Assembly: GCA_021803215.1 (NCBI GenBank)
Contig: JAJZLV010000052.1
Coordinates: 1-46,616 of the forward strand
Length of the DNA: 46,616 bases
Source of the DNA: Actinomycetes bacterium
GTDB taxonomy: Bacteria; Actinomycetota; Acidimicrobiia; Acidimicrobiales; Bog-793
Reading direction: 5' to 3'
Shown here: in pieces, positions 16,374 to 24,901 of the stretch
Layout: every line of letters starts with the position of its first letter
Position numbering within the stretch: position 1 is the first letter of the stretch
Translations under genes and position numbers: made by a program
Notes under the pieces: model-generated
Database searches by the model: none
What the model was told of the DNA's origin: nothing
Seen by the model: the letters and a program-made list of their open reading frames with translations, nothing else

Positions 16374-18281
16374 GTGGGCCAGGCCGAGACTCCCACAGCG
16401 CCGGAGGATCGTGGCGCCGAGGAGATCTCGAGCGGCCTTCTCTCGGCCGTCATCCCCCTCATGCCCGACGCCGCCATCGTGGTCGACTCGCAGGGCATCG
16501 TGACAGCGGCCAACTCGAGGGCTGAAGAGATGTTCGGCTTCGAGCCGGGCTGCCTCGTCGGCCAGCAGCTGGAGGTCCTCGTCCCGGAAGGTCTCCGCCA
16601 GCGCCACAGGGGGCACCGGGCCGCCTATGCGAAGGACCCCGCGACGCGCCCGATGGGGGTCGGGCTCGAGCTCGCCGGCCGGCGTACGGACGGGAGCGAG
16701 ATCCCAGTCGACATAAGCCTGGCGCCCCTCGCCGGAGGTCTCGTCGTCGCCTCGGTGCGGGACATGACCGAGCAGCGGGCCGCCAGCGCCGCCCAGGCCG
16801 AGCTGGCCACGATAGTCCGGTCCTCGCTCGACGGCATCATCTCGACGACCCGCGAGGGCCAGGTGACGAACTGGAACCCGGCGGCCACGGCCCTTCTCGG
16901 CTACGAGCCGGAGGAGATGCTCGGCCGGCACCTGACCAACATGGTGCCGCCCGAGTCGCAGACCGATCTCGACGAGCTCCTCGACGCCGCCTTCGCATTC
17001 TCCCTGGTGGGCGGCAAGGACACCGAGTGGGTGACGAAGGCGGGCGAGCGGGTGCCGCTGGCTGTCTCTGCCTCCCCGCTGCTGGGAGATGACGGCGGGG
17101 TTCGGGGCTTCTCGTTCATCGTCCGGGACATCCGGGAGCGAAAGGCGGCCGAGGCCGAGCTGCGGCGCCTGCTCGCCGAGGAGCGCCGTCTCGAGCGCCA
17201 GCACGCCGCCACGGCCGAGATCCGCCTCGCCCTCCTCTCGGGACGCGACCTGCACGACTCGCTCACCCTCATCTGCGAGCAGGCCGTCGAGCTCCTCGGC
17301 GCCGACATGGCTACGGTGGTGCTCCGCGACGAGGGACCCACCCGGATCGTCGCTGGGGCGGGGATAGCGCCCTCGATGCTCGGGATGGAGTTCCCTCTCG
17401 AAGGCACGCTGGCCGATGCGGTCATCGCCGAGGAGCGTCTCATCGCCGCCGACCACCGGAGCGAAATCTCGAAGGTGGTGCTCCCAGACCAGATGCCGAA
17501 CGGTCCGGTGCTCGGCGTGCCTGTGCTGGCGGCCGGACGGGTGCAGGCCGCCCTGGCTCTCGCGCGCCACGACGGCGAGCCGGCCTTCTCCAACGCCGAG
17601 CAGGTCTTCGCCGAGGTCCTCGCCGCCCAGGCCGCCCTGGCGATCGAGCTGGAGCGGGCAGAGCGCGAACGGGAGAAGCTCATGCTGGTCGGCGACCGCG
17701 AGCGGATCGGCCGCGACCTGCACGACCACGTCATCCAGCGGCTCTTCGCCGCCGGGCTCGGCCTGCAGAGCTTGCTCTCGTTGGTGGAGAGGCCCGAGGT
17801 GCGCGAGAGGGTCTCAGAGGCAGTCGAGGCGCTCGACGAGACGATCCGTCAGATCCGCAACACGATCTTCGAGCTGTCGGCTCCGGCCGGCACCACGAGC
17901 CTCCTCAGGCTGCGGGCGCTCGAGATGACAAAGGAGATCGAGGGCGCTCTCGGTTTCGCCCCCACCCTTCGCTTCGTCGGGCCGATCGACACCGCCGTCC
18001 CCGAGAGGATCGTGCCCCACGTCCTGGCGGTGCTGCGAGAGGGCCTCTCGAACGCAGCCCGCCATTCCGGGGCGAGCAAGGTGGAGGTGGTGCTCGAGGT
18101 GGGAGTTGAGCTGCTCTCTGTCACGGTGAACGACAACGGGGTCGGGATGAGCGAGGGGGCGAGGCAGAGCGGGCTCGCCAACCTGGCCGAGCGCTGCCGG
18201 CTGCTCGGGGGCCAGTTCGCGGTCGAGCGACGCGAGGAGGGGGGGACTCGGCTCTTCTGGCAGGTCCCGCTCGGCTCCTAG
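16374..18281 (+). CDS. DevS/DosS-like sensor histidine kinase (PAS-PAS-GAF-HisKA_3-HATPase)
   Basis: 635-residue cytosolic kinase. PAS 1 is at about 25-140 (DAAIVVDSQGIVTAANSRA), PAS 2 at about 145-262 (DGIISTTREGQVTNWNPAA), a short coiled coil follows at 262-285, GAF at about 290-435, then the HisKA_3 dimerisation helix with phospho-acceptor His450 in RIGRDLHDHVIQRLF and the ATPase domain with EGLSNAARHSGA (N box) and NDNGVGM (G1). The His region closely resembles mycobacterial DevS/DosT. Those have tandem GAFs, the first binding heme; here the input is PAS-PAS-GAF, so the signal (redox, gas, light) is unknown. The likely partner is the DevR-like regulator at 19968, separated from it by an opposite-strand gene and mobile DNA. 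Confidence 0.9.
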   Translation: MGQAETPTAPEDRGAEEISSGLLSAVIPLMPDAAIVVDSQGIVTAANSRAEEMFGFEPGCLVGQQLEVLVPEGLRQRHRGHRAAYAKDPATRPMGVGLELAGRRTDGSEIPVDISLAPLAGGLVVASVRDMTEQRAASAAQAELATIVRSSLDGIISTTREGQVTNWNPAATALLGYEPEEMLGRHLTNMVPPESQTDLDELLDAAFAFSLVGGKDTEWVTKAGERVPLAVSASPLLGDDGGVRGFSFIVRDIRERKAAEAELRRLLAEERRLERQHAATAEIRLALLSGRDLHDSLTLICEQAVELLGADMATVVLRDEGPTRIVAGAGIAPSMLGMEFPLEGTLADAVIAEERLIAADHRSEISKVVLPDQMPNGPVLGVPVLAAGRVQAALALARHDGEPAFSNAEQVFAEVLAAQAALAIELERAEREREKLMLVGDRERIGRDLHDHVIQRLFAAGLGLQSLLSLVERPEVRERVSEAVEALDETIRQIRNTIFELSAPAGTTSLLRLRALEMTKEIEGALGFAPTLRFVGPIDTAVPERIVPHVLAVLREGLSNAARHSGASKVEVVLEVGVELLSVTVNDNGVGMSEGARQSGLANLAERCRLLGGQFAVERREEGGTRLFWQVPLGS

Positions 18282-18347
18282 GCCACTCCTAGGCCGGACA
18301 AGCAGCTCTCGAGGGGGCGGCGACCTCTGGAAGGCTGCGTCTGCCGC

Positions 18348-19352
18348 TCAGCTCGCCTGCGGGACGTCCGGCGCGTCGATCAGGACCTCTTCGATGGGCC
18401 GCCGTGGAGCGCTCGGCTCTCCATGGGCGTATCCCATCCGCAAGAGCACCTGGGGGCGGCCGACGAGCCGCAGCTCCCTCGTGAGGAGAGCCCGGGTCGG
18501 CTCGATCTCGAGGATCTGGGTCATAGGCGATGCAGAGACTCCCTGGGCGGCAGCGGTGACAAGGAGCCGCCCGAGGGCTCGGCCCGCCTGCAGCCAGTAG
18601 TAGGGCTCGTCACCCGGCGTGCCGATCACCGCCACGAGCGGGTGCTCGGCGGGCGGCGGAGCCTCTTCGAGCCCGCTCTGCGGCCCCGAGCTGTGAGAGC
18701 CCCGCAGCTTGAACGAGCTCGCCCGGCCTGCGAGCTTCCGCTCCTCGAGGTAGGCGGGCAGGCCGTCGGTCTGGCCCGGCTCCGAGCGGCGCCAGAGGGC
18801 CGCCTCGGCCTCGTAGGATTCCCAGGCCGACGCGATCTCGTCCGCCATCCCGAGAAGGACTGCTGCCGTCGTCTGGTCGGCGCCCGGCTCGAGCACCTTC
18901 AACCAGGCCTCGAATGGCAGCACGCACTGGCGCAGCCGCTCGACGAGGCCGTCTGGCACCACTCGGTCCTCGAAGGGGCCCCGCTCGGTGTAGCGGTGGG
19001 GAAGGGCCTGCGCCAGCGAGAGATCAGTCGCAGTCGGCAGCTCCTCGCCCTCGAAGACCAGCCTCGCCAGGTGGTCCTCGTCGGCTGGATCGGGCAGCAG
19101 CTCGACTCGGCAGTCGAGCCCGAGCCCCCTTCCGGCCACCCGGGCGAACTCGATGGCCGCCCCGCAGCTGATGTGGAGCTCCCGGCCGCTCGGGTCGGCC
19201 ACGGAGAGCAAGCGCGAGCGATCGGCGAACAGGTCGATGCTGGCCGTCTTGGCCTCTCCCGGGTGGAGGGCGAATCGCCACGGCTGGGTGTTCTCTACCG
19301 AAGGCGCCAGCACGGCCGCCTCTACGATGGGGACCAGGGCGATGGCTTCCAT
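18348..19352 (-). CDS. Acg-family FMN-binding nitroreductase-like protein
   Basis: 334 residues, similar to Rv2032/Acg, the nitroreductase-fold flavoproteins of the mycobacterial DosR regulon. Typical segments are AAVLAPSVENTQPWRFAL at the N-terminus, SCGAAIEFARVAGRGLG, LPHRYTERGPF and YYWLQAGRALGRLLVTAAAQG near residue 255. Acg proteins are thought to sequester FMN or act as reductases; the substrate is unknown. It converges on the kinase and is the only intact classic Dos-regulon effector in the island. The palindrome CGGGCC-GCA-GGCCCG lies about 50 bases upstream of its ATG. Confidence 0.85.
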   Translation of the reverse strand: MEAIALVPIVEAAVLAPSVENTQPWRFALHPGEAKTASIDLFADRSRLLSVADPSGRELHISCGAAIEFARVAGRGLGLDCRVELLPDPADEDHLARLVFEGEELPTATDLSLAQALPHRYTERGPFEDRVVPDGLVERLRQCVLPFEAWLKVLEPGADQTTAAVLLGMADEIASAWESYEAEAALWRRSEPGQTDGLPAYLEERKLAGRASSFKLRGSHSSGPQSGLEEAPPPAEHPLVAVIGTPGDEPYYWLQAGRALGRLLVTAAAQGVSASPMTQILEIEPTRALLTRELRLVGRPQVLLRMGYAHGEPSAPRRPIEEVLIDAPDVPQAS

Positions 19353-19403
19353 CAGATCGCCCCGAGGGGACTGGCGGGCTCAGCCGTCAGGGGAAGAAGG
19401 GCT

Positions 19404-19418
19404 CGGGCCGCAGGCCCG
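19404..19418. promoter_or_regulatory. Palindrome CGGGCCGCAGGCCCG upstream of the Acg-like gene
   Basis: Perfect six-base arms with a three-base spacer, about 52 bases before the Acg-like start. It shares the GGGCC/GGCCC half-sites of the boxes at 12614 and 19902 but with a spacer one base shorter. It could instead be a hairpin at the end of the adjacent IS200-like remnant. Confidence 0.3.
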
Positions 19419-19469
19419 ACATCCCCCGTGGCTCTCACAGCCCGCCCGTAGGTTGCTCTGGACATCTCC

Positions 19470-19716
19470 GATGCTCGCTTTCGTCGCTCGGCTGGTGGGG
19501 CCAGCTCGCTCGGTCTGCCACTCTTGTGGTGCCCGAGGTACCGAAAAGGGCTGCTCGGGGGCCGTGTGGCACAACGCCTGAGCGAGCTGGCCGACGGGAT
19601 CGCTCTTGAGAACCGCTGGCAGAACTCTTCTCGTGAGGTGATCTTCGACCACGGGCATCTCGTCGGGCGGCTCCGCCCAGCAGATTCGCCGGCCGGCCTG
19701 GCACGCACGGCACGTG
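19470..19716 (+). pseudogene. IS200-type TnpA (Y1/HUH transposase) remnant
   Basis: One frame from about 19524 reads LWCPRYRKGLLGGRVAQRL, then SELADGIALENRW and EVIFDHGHLVGRLRPADSP. IS200/REP-associated TnpA proteins read VWCPKYRRxVL, then EVMPDHVHLxVRxxP. The HUH metal-binding pair is preserved as DHGH. The N-terminus is frameshifted (RSVCHS is readable in another frame just upstream) and the C-terminal part with the catalytic Tyr is missing. The long open frame joining this to the response regulator is accidental. Confidence 0.6.
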
Positions 19717-19828
19717 CAGCACCCTCACCTCGCCGTCGCCTTGGCGGGCGGCAGCCGCGGCGGCCTCGGGAGCGCTTAGTTAGGGAGTGCTCCGAGCGCT
19801 CTAGGGCGACCAAGACCTTCTCCAACAT
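19716..19828 (-). pseudogene. 5' remnant of a universal stress protein gene
   Basis: ATG at 19828 behind GGGAGATGAG begins MLEKVLVALERSEHSLT, a clear USP N-terminus. A frameshift follows, and the adjacent frame continues AAAAAARQGDGEVRVLHV, the usual second USP strand. Similarity then ends where the opposite-strand IS200 remnant begins. I infer that the element, or a deletion linked to it, removed the rest of the gene. Confidence 0.6.
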
Positions 19829-19901
19829 CTCATCTCCCTTCCGGATCACAGGCTCTGCCCAGTCCTTCGGAGATGCTGCGCCGCCATCTCTCCGGCTTCT
19901 A

Positions 19902-19915
19902 GGGCCAAAGGTCAG
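19902..19915. promoter_or_regulatory. Candidate DosR/DevR-type box 3 (GGGCCAAAGGTCAG)
   Basis: It starts with the same eight bases as box 1; the second half-site is imperfect. It lies 53 bases upstream of the response regulator start and about 74 bases from the divergent USP remnant, so autoregulation would be possible. A weaker second site, CGCCAAAACGGCCC, lies at 19922-19935. Confidence 0.4.
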
Positions 19916-19967
19916 CTGGGTCGCCAAAACGGCCCGACACCCTCCGATTTCCAGCAAACTGTGGGTC

Positions 19968-20621
19968 GTGGAGGAGACACGGGTGTTCTTGCTCGACGAC
20001 CACGAGGTGGTGCGTTCTGGCATCCGAGCGCTGCTCGAGGCAGACGGCTCCATAAAGGTCGTGGGCGAAGCGGCCACTGCCGAGGAGGCCGTCTCGCGCA
20101 TCCCGCCGACGAAGCCGGACGTGGCGATCCTCGACGTCCGCCTCGAGGAGGGCAACGGCATCGAGGTCTGCCGGGAGATCAAGTCCCGCATGCCGGAGCT
20201 CGCCTGCCTGATACTCACCTCGTTCTCGGACGACGAGGCGCTCTTCGCCGCCATCTTGGCGGGAGCGGCCGGCTACCTCCTGAAGCAGATCGGCGGGAGC
20301 AACCTCGTCGACGCCGTGAAGAGAGTGGCGGCCGGCGAGTCGCTCATCGACCCGGCTCTCACGGCCAAGGTGATGGAGCGGCTGCGGAGCGGCACGCCCG
20401 AAGACGAGCGACTCTCACGGCTGAGCTCACAGGAACGGAAGATCCTCGGTCACATCGCCGAGGGAGAGACGAACCGGCAGATCGCCTCGGAGATGTTCCT
20501 CGCAGAGAAGACCGTGAAGAACTACGTCTCGAACCTCCTGGCCAAGCTCGACATGTCCCGACGGAGCGAGGCGGCCGCCTTCGCGGCCCGGCTGCAAGAG
20601 CGCGGCCGGCATCCTCACTGA
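19968..20621 (+). CDS. DevR/DosR-like NarL-family response regulator
   Basis: 217 residues from GTG 19968, the same length as mycobacterial DosR. The receiver has FLLDDHEVVRSG, phospho-acceptor Asp56 in VAILDVRLEEG, the ILTSFSDDEAL strand and the conserved Lys in GYLLKQI. The LuxR-type helix-turn-helix reads GETNRQIASEMFLAEKTVKN then YVSNLLAKLDM. The FLAEKTVKNYVS recognition helix appears identical to DosR, in which Lys179, Lys182 and Asn183 contact the GGGAC half-site. It therefore probably binds a closely related box, and GGGCC-type palindromes lie upstream of it and at 12.6 kb. The frame extends 5' to 19524 only by running through a transposase remnant. Confidence 0.9.
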   Translation: MEETRVFLLDDHEVVRSGIRALLEADGSIKVVGEAATAEEAVSRIPPTKPDVAILDVRLEEGNGIEVCREIKSRMPELACLILTSFSDDEALFAAILAGAAGYLLKQIGGSNLVDAVKRVAAGESLIDPALTAKVMERLRSGTPEDERLSRLSSQERKILGHIAEGETNRQIASEMFLAEKTVKNYVSNLLAKLDMSRRSEAAAFAARLQERGRHPH

Positions 20622-20738
20622 GGCAAGGCTCGCCACCTGTGACCGTCGGCCCTGGGTAGAGCTTTTCCGGCTCACCCCCATGGGAGTCGAGGAAGACCAC
20701 CTCCACCGTCCGGCGGAGTGCTACGAGGAGGAGGCATC

Positions 20739-20939
20739 GTGACCGGAGCCACCTTGAGAGCGGGCGACGCGGCCGGCTCGAGGGGCGCCGCCCCTGCCGG
20801 CCGGCCCTCGCGCCTGAGCTCGCCGGGCGGCCGCGGTCCGGCCCGGCCGGGCTTCACCTCGGCGTCGCCCGAGGGGCCGGCTGCCGCCCTCCGGCGGGCC
20901 CCGGAGGTGGCCTTGGCCCCCGAGCAGGTGCCGGCGTGA
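20739..20939 (+). CDS. Possible small protein upstream of the GNAT-acyl-CoA synthetase
   Basis: 66-codon frame from GTG 20739, which has GAGGAGGAGG just upstream, and with its TGA overlapping the GTG of the next gene (GTGA). The layout suggests a coupled leader peptide. The translation (Gly/Ala/Pro/Arg-rich) has no recognisable motif, so it may be only a leader with a good ribosome site. Confidence 0.25.
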   Translation: MTGATLRAGDAAGSRGAAPAGRPSRLSSPGGRGPARPGFTSASPEGPAAALRRAPEVALAPEQVPA

Positions 20940-23665
20940 GCCCCGCTGCCGAGCCGGAGGGCGCCTTTCCCCGTGACCTGGTGGCAGATGTCCTCCTCGC
21001 CGACGGCAGCGTCGCCTCCGTCCGGCCCATCCGCCCGGCAGATGGGGAGGCCTTGCGGGCACTCCACGACTCGCTCTCCGAGGAGGCCAAGCGGCTCAGG
21101 TTCTTCTCCTACCATCCCGTCCTCTCCGAAGAGGAGCTCGAGCGCTACGTGAGGGTCGACTACGTCGCTCGCCTGGCTCTCGTCGCCACGATGGCGGGCG
21201 AGCTGGTGGCGGTCGCCCGCTACGACCGGGTGCGGAGCGACGAGGCCGAGATCGCCTTCGTGGTCCGAGAGGAGCTGCAGGGCCGCGGGCTTGCCACCTT
21301 GCTGCTCGAGCACCTGGCGGCGGCTGCCCTCGCCCGCGGGATCACGACCTTCGTCGCCGACGTGCTGGCCGAGAACCGCCGGATGCTGGAGGTCTTCCGC
21401 CAGGCGGGCTTCGAGGAGAGCGCCGCCTTCGAGGGCGGGGCCATCCGGGTGACGCTGCGGCTGCGGGCCTCGGAGAACTACCGGCGCCGAGTGGAGGAGC
21501 GAGACAGGCGAGCGAGCGCCCGATCGATGCGCCGGCTGTTGAGCCCGGGCTCGGTCGCCCTCATCGGAGCCAGTCACCGCCAGAGCTCCATCGGTCGTGC
21601 CCTGCTCGACAACATCGTCAGCTCCGGCTTCGAAGGGCCGCTCTACCCGGTCAACCCTGCCGGCGGTGAGATAGCCGGGCGGCCCGTTCTCCGCTCCATC
21701 TCCGAGGTGGCGGGGCCGGTCGACCTGGCGATCATCGCCGTCCCGGCGCCCTCGGTGGCAGGCGTGCTCGAGGAGTGCGGCCGCAAGGGGGTGGCCGGCG
21801 CCGTGGTCATCAGCGCCGGCTTCGCCGAGACCGGGCCCGAGGGTGCCGCCCGGGAGCGGGCGATCCTCGAGGTGGCCCGCCGCTACGGAGTCCGCATCGT
21901 CGGCCCGAACTGCATGGGCATCGTGAACATGTCGGAGAAGGTACGCCTCAACGCCACCTTCGCCCCCATCCCGCCCGAACCCGGTTACATCGGCTTCTCC
22001 TCGCAGTCGGGCGGCCTCGGCATCGCGATATTGCAAGAGGCGAACCGCCGGGGCCTCGGGATCTCCACCTTCGTCTCGGTCGGCAACAAGGCGGACGTGA
22101 GCGGGAACGACCTCCTCCAGTACTGGGGAGACGATCCGGACACGACCGTCGTGCTTTTGTACCTCGAGTCCTTCGGCAACCCGCGGCGTTTTGCCGCCAT
22201 CGCCCGGCGCGTCTCACGCACCAAGCCGATCGTGGCGGTGAAGTCGGGTCGCTCCTCGGCCGGAACTCGGGGCGCCAGCTCGCACACCGCCGCCATCGCC
22301 AGCTCGGACGCCGAGGTCGACGCCCTCTTCCGCCAGGCCGGCGTGATACGGGTCGACACCTTGGAGGAGCTGTTCGACGTGGCCGACTTCGTGAGCCACC
22401 AGCCGCTTCCTGCCGGGGGGCGGGTGGCGGTCGTCGGGAACGCCGGAGGTCCGGGGGTCTTGGCGGCCGACGCCTGCGAGCGTTACGGGCTCGAGGTGCC
22501 GGTCCTCTCGGAGGCGACCCAGGCCGAGCTGCGGAGCTTCCTCTCACCCGAGGCCGCCGTCTCCAACCCGGTCGACTGCATCGCTTCGGCCACGGCCGAC
22601 GACTACCGTCGGGCGCTCGAGACCGTCCTGGCGGACGACCACATCGACGCCGTCATCGTGATCTTCACACCGCCTCTCGTCATCCAGGCCGACGACGTCG
22701 CGAGGGCCGTCGCCGCCGTGGCGGCCAGCTCGGAGAAGCCGATCGTGGCCAACTTCCTCGCCGTCGGGGGGGTCGTGAGGGCTCTGCAGGAGGCAAAGCG
22801 CCGGGTCCCCTGGTTCGCCTACCCGGAGTCGGCCGCCCGTGTCCTCGGCAAGGTCGTCCCATACTCGCAGTGGCGCCGGCGGCCGGCGCTCCCGCCCCGG
22901 CCGCCGGCCGGTATCGACCGGGCCGGCGCCCGCCTCATCGTCGAGTCCACCCTGGCCGAGAAGGGAGAGGGGGCCTGGATGGACCAGGTGCGCCTGAACG
23001 AGCTCCTCTCCTGCTACGGGATCGCCCACGTCGCCACGGTGGCCGCCTCGGACCCCGAGGAGGCGGCTGCGGCTGCCAGGGCGGTCGGCCTGCCTGTGGC
23101 GGTGAAGCTCGAGGCGCCCTCTGTCCTGCACAAGAGCGACGCCGGCGGGGTGCGCCTCGGACTGGCCAGCGCCGAGGCGGCCGAGAAGGCCGCCGCCGAG
23201 CTGCTCGCCCGCTTCGGCCCCGAGGCGGGCGTCGTCGTCCAGCCGATGGCCCCGCCGGGCGTCGAGGTGATCGCCGGGCTCGTGCAGGACGCCAGCTTCG
23301 GGCCGGTCCTCATGTTCGGGATGGGCGGGGTCACGACGGAGCTGATCGGAGACCACGTGCTCTCGCTCGTGCCCCTCTCGATGGAAGAGGCTCGCCGGGT
23401 GATCGGCTCTCTCCGGCTCTCCCCCCTCCTCGAGGGCTACCGGGGAGCGCCGCCGACCGATGTCGAGGCGCTCGCCGAGCTGCTCTGCCGGCTCGCCCTG
23501 CTGGCCGAAGACCTGCCAGAGGTGGCCGAGCTGGACCTCAACCCGCTTCTCGCAGGCCCGGCCGGGTCGGTGGCGGTCGACGCCAGGGCCCGCCTCTCCC
23601 GCCGGACCAGGAGACCTCTTTTCGAGCGGCGAGAGCTGCGCCCGCTGCCCTCCTCCGGCGACTGA
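20936..23665 (+). CDS. GNAT-NDP-forming acyl-CoA synthetase fusion (protein lysine acetyltransferase type)
   Basis: 909 residues. A GNAT domain lies at about 15-190 (acetyl-CoA loop EELQGRGLATLLLEHL). The CoA-binding domain follows (LLSPGSVALIGASHRQSSIG), then the ligase domain with ASSHTAAIASSDAEVDALF, and an ATP-grasp domain from about 685 (GLPVAVKLEAPSVLHKSDAG, ELDLNPLL). Pat/PatA-type enzymes with this composition acetylate acyl-CoA synthetases and other proteins; the Salmonella Pat has its GNAT at the C-terminus, while here it is N-terminal as in some Streptomyces enzymes. The His of SHTAA matches the phospho-His of active ADP-forming synthetases, so the ligase half may be catalytic. It may link acetyl-CoA or energy state to dormancy control. 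Start GTG at 20936. Confidence 0.88.
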   Translation: MSPAAEPEGAFPRDLVADVLLADGSVASVRPIRPADGEALRALHDSLSEEAKRLRFFSYHPVLSEEELERYVRVDYVARLALVATMAGELVAVARYDRVRSDEAEIAFVVREELQGRGLATLLLEHLAAAALARGITTFVADVLAENRRMLEVFRQAGFEESAAFEGGAIRVTLRLRASENYRRRVEERDRRASARSMRRLLSPGSVALIGASHRQSSIGRALLDNIVSSGFEGPLYPVNPAGGEIAGRPVLRSISEVAGPVDLAIIAVPAPSVAGVLEECGRKGVAGAVVISAGFAETGPEGAARERAILEVARRYGVRIVGPNCMGIVNMSEKVRLNATFAPIPPEPGYIGFSSQSGGLGIAILQEANRRGLGISTFVSVGNKADVSGNDLLQYWGDDPDTTVVLLYLESFGNPRRFAAIARRVSRTKPIVAVKSGRSSAGTRGASSHTAAIASSDAEVDALFRQAGVIRVDTLEELFDVADFVSHQPLPAGGRVAVVGNAGGPGVLAADACERYGLEVPVLSEATQAELRSFLSPEAAVSNPVDCIASATADDYRRALETVLADDHIDAVIVIFTPPLVIQADDVARAVAAVAASSEKPIVANFLAVGGVVRALQEAKRRVPWFAYPESAARVLGKVVPYSQWRRRPALPPRPPAGIDRAGARLIVESTLAEKGEGAWMDQVRLNELLSCYGIAHVATVAASDPEEAAAAARAVGLPVAVKLEAPSVLHKSDAGGVRLGLASAEAAEKAAAELLARFGPEAGVVVQPMAPPGVEVIAGLVQDASFGPVLMFGMGGVTTELIGDHVLSLVPLSMEEARRVIGSLRLSPLLEGYRGAPPTDVEALAELLCRLALLAEDLPEVAELDLNPLLAGPAGSVAVDARARLSRRTRRPLFERRELRPLPSSGD

Positions 23666-23680
23666 GCCCGGCCGGAGCTG

Positions 23681-24142
23681 TCAGTGGACCACCAGCACCG
23701 GGCAGTGGGCGAGGTGGAGCAGCTTGTAAGCGTTGGAGCCAACCACCAGGGCTGAGAGGGCGGAGGGCCCGCGAGCCCCTGGCGATCATGCCGGCCCTCT
23801 CCGCCAGGGCGACCTCGACTGTGACGCTCGCCACCTCGCTCGGGGCAGCCCCTCTCCGGAGCGCAGCAGTGGCCGGTGCCGCCTCGGGTGCCGCCTCAGA
23901 TGGAGCACGGCCCCGCTGACCTCGGCGCGGGTGGCGCTCGCGAAGTCGAAGCCGACGCAGTAGTGGCCCACCTCGAGCTCTCCCCGGGAGAAGAGCGGCA
24001 GCTCGAAGAGCCCGGATTTCTCCTGGCTCTCGGCGAAGGCGGCGCGAAAGAGGCGGTCCGGCCCGAGCCGGACGGCGGCCGCCGGCCGGGCGACCCGCCA
24101 GGAGGCTCCGACCTCGCCGGCCCGCGGGACTGACTGGGACAT
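23681..24142 (-). pseudogene. Universal stress protein pseudogene (frameshifted, shortened)
   Basis: The ATG at 24142 overlaps the stop of the upstream USP pseudogene (ATGA). About 55 residues of unrecognised sequence (MSQSVPRAGEVGASW onward) precede a USP-like strand VGFDFASATRAEVSGAVLHL. Soon after, the frame is lost. The C-terminal USP end is readable in another frame as SALVVGSNAYKLLHLAHC then PVLVVH, stopping at 23681. In between, part of the frame TVEVALAERAGMIARGSR survives. The distance from the first to the last strand is shorter than in intact USPs, so there is also an internal deletion. Confidence 0.65.
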
Positions 24143-24678
24143 CAGGCGGCTGCTCCTTGGGTAGCCGGCAGGCGGACGATCACGAGGTCGCAGTGGCAGT
24201 GTTGGGCCAGGTGGGAGCTGACAGAGCCGAGAGCACGCCTCAGAGCTCGCCGCCGCAGCTGCGGACGAAGACGAGGTCGGCCTCTCTCGACAGCTCGGCC
24301 AGCGTCCGAGCCGGCTGGTCCCCGACCACGAGCGTCTCGAGAGCGAGGCCGAGCAGGGCTCCGAGCACCTCGTCGATCAGTTCGGCGAGCGCTGTCTCGG
24401 TGTCGGTCGTGAAGTCGGCAACGGACCCAGGCGACCGGCCAGCCGTATGAGAGCGGGGGCTCCGAGAGACAGGCGGGCTCGACGCTCGAACCCGGGAGCC
24501 GGTGCTGGCGAGCGGCCCACGACAGGGCCGGCCTCGAGCTCTCGGAGCTGTCGATCCCGACGAGGATCTTTCGTTTCGATCCAACCCCTCCACGAGGATC
24601 CCGCTCTCTTGGCTCGAGCAGGCGCGGCCGGGAGGCGAGAGGCCTGTCGTCACCCGAACGACCTGCAGGCGACGCCAT
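24142..24678 (-). pseudogene. Universal stress protein pseudogene with two compensating frameshifts
   Basis: ATG 24678 follows the strong site AGGAGGTGA. Frame A reads KILVGIDSSESSRPALSWAA and later SEPPLSYGWPVAW. Near 24415 the coding text moves to frame B (VADFTTDTETALAELIDEVL, LETLVVGDQPARTLAEL, ADLVFV). Near 24250 it returns to frame A for RALGSVSSHLAQHCHC and DLVIVRLPAT. All parts of a normal USP are present in order, so the locus is a complete gene with two lesions. The second lies inside the ATP-binding GxxGxGG motif. Translation as it stands would stop in frame B or give a scrambled centre. Confidence 0.7.
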
Positions 24679-24901
24679 TTCACCTCCTCCTTCCCCTCGG
24701 CAGCTCTTGACAGGATGGGCCCGGAGCGATCCCCTCGGTAGGGGAGAAAGCCTCCGATCGCGGGGGAGGTGTCGCGGCGCCCTGGCGACGAGAGGTTGCC
24801 GCCTGTGGGTCTTGCGACCGCGGTGGGCGACCCAGGCATGGCAGGCCGCCCACCTGGGTATCGGAGCTGCGGGTTTTCGGGAGAGAGGACTTCGGAGCTT
24901 C

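Noticed and set aside
16374-18281. Calling the kinase a heme oxygen sensor like DosS
   Set aside because: The input domains differ (PAS-PAS-GAF) and I cannot identify a heme-ligand His in the GAF domain.
19435-19660. Reading the rest of the USP gene on the minus strand in three frames under the TnpA remnant
   Set aside because: Short USP-like words occur, but the single plus-strand frame with WCPRYRK and DHGHL is a better explanation of these bases.
19524-20621. A 365-residue response regulator with a long N-terminal extension
   Set aside because: The first 148 codons cover a transposase remnant, antisense USP sequence and the presumed promoter; the DosR-like protein begins at 19968.
24707-24712. 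TTGACA as a -35 element for the MEDS gene
   Set aside because: No acceptable -10 occurs 16-19 bases downstream; the hexamer alone is not enough.
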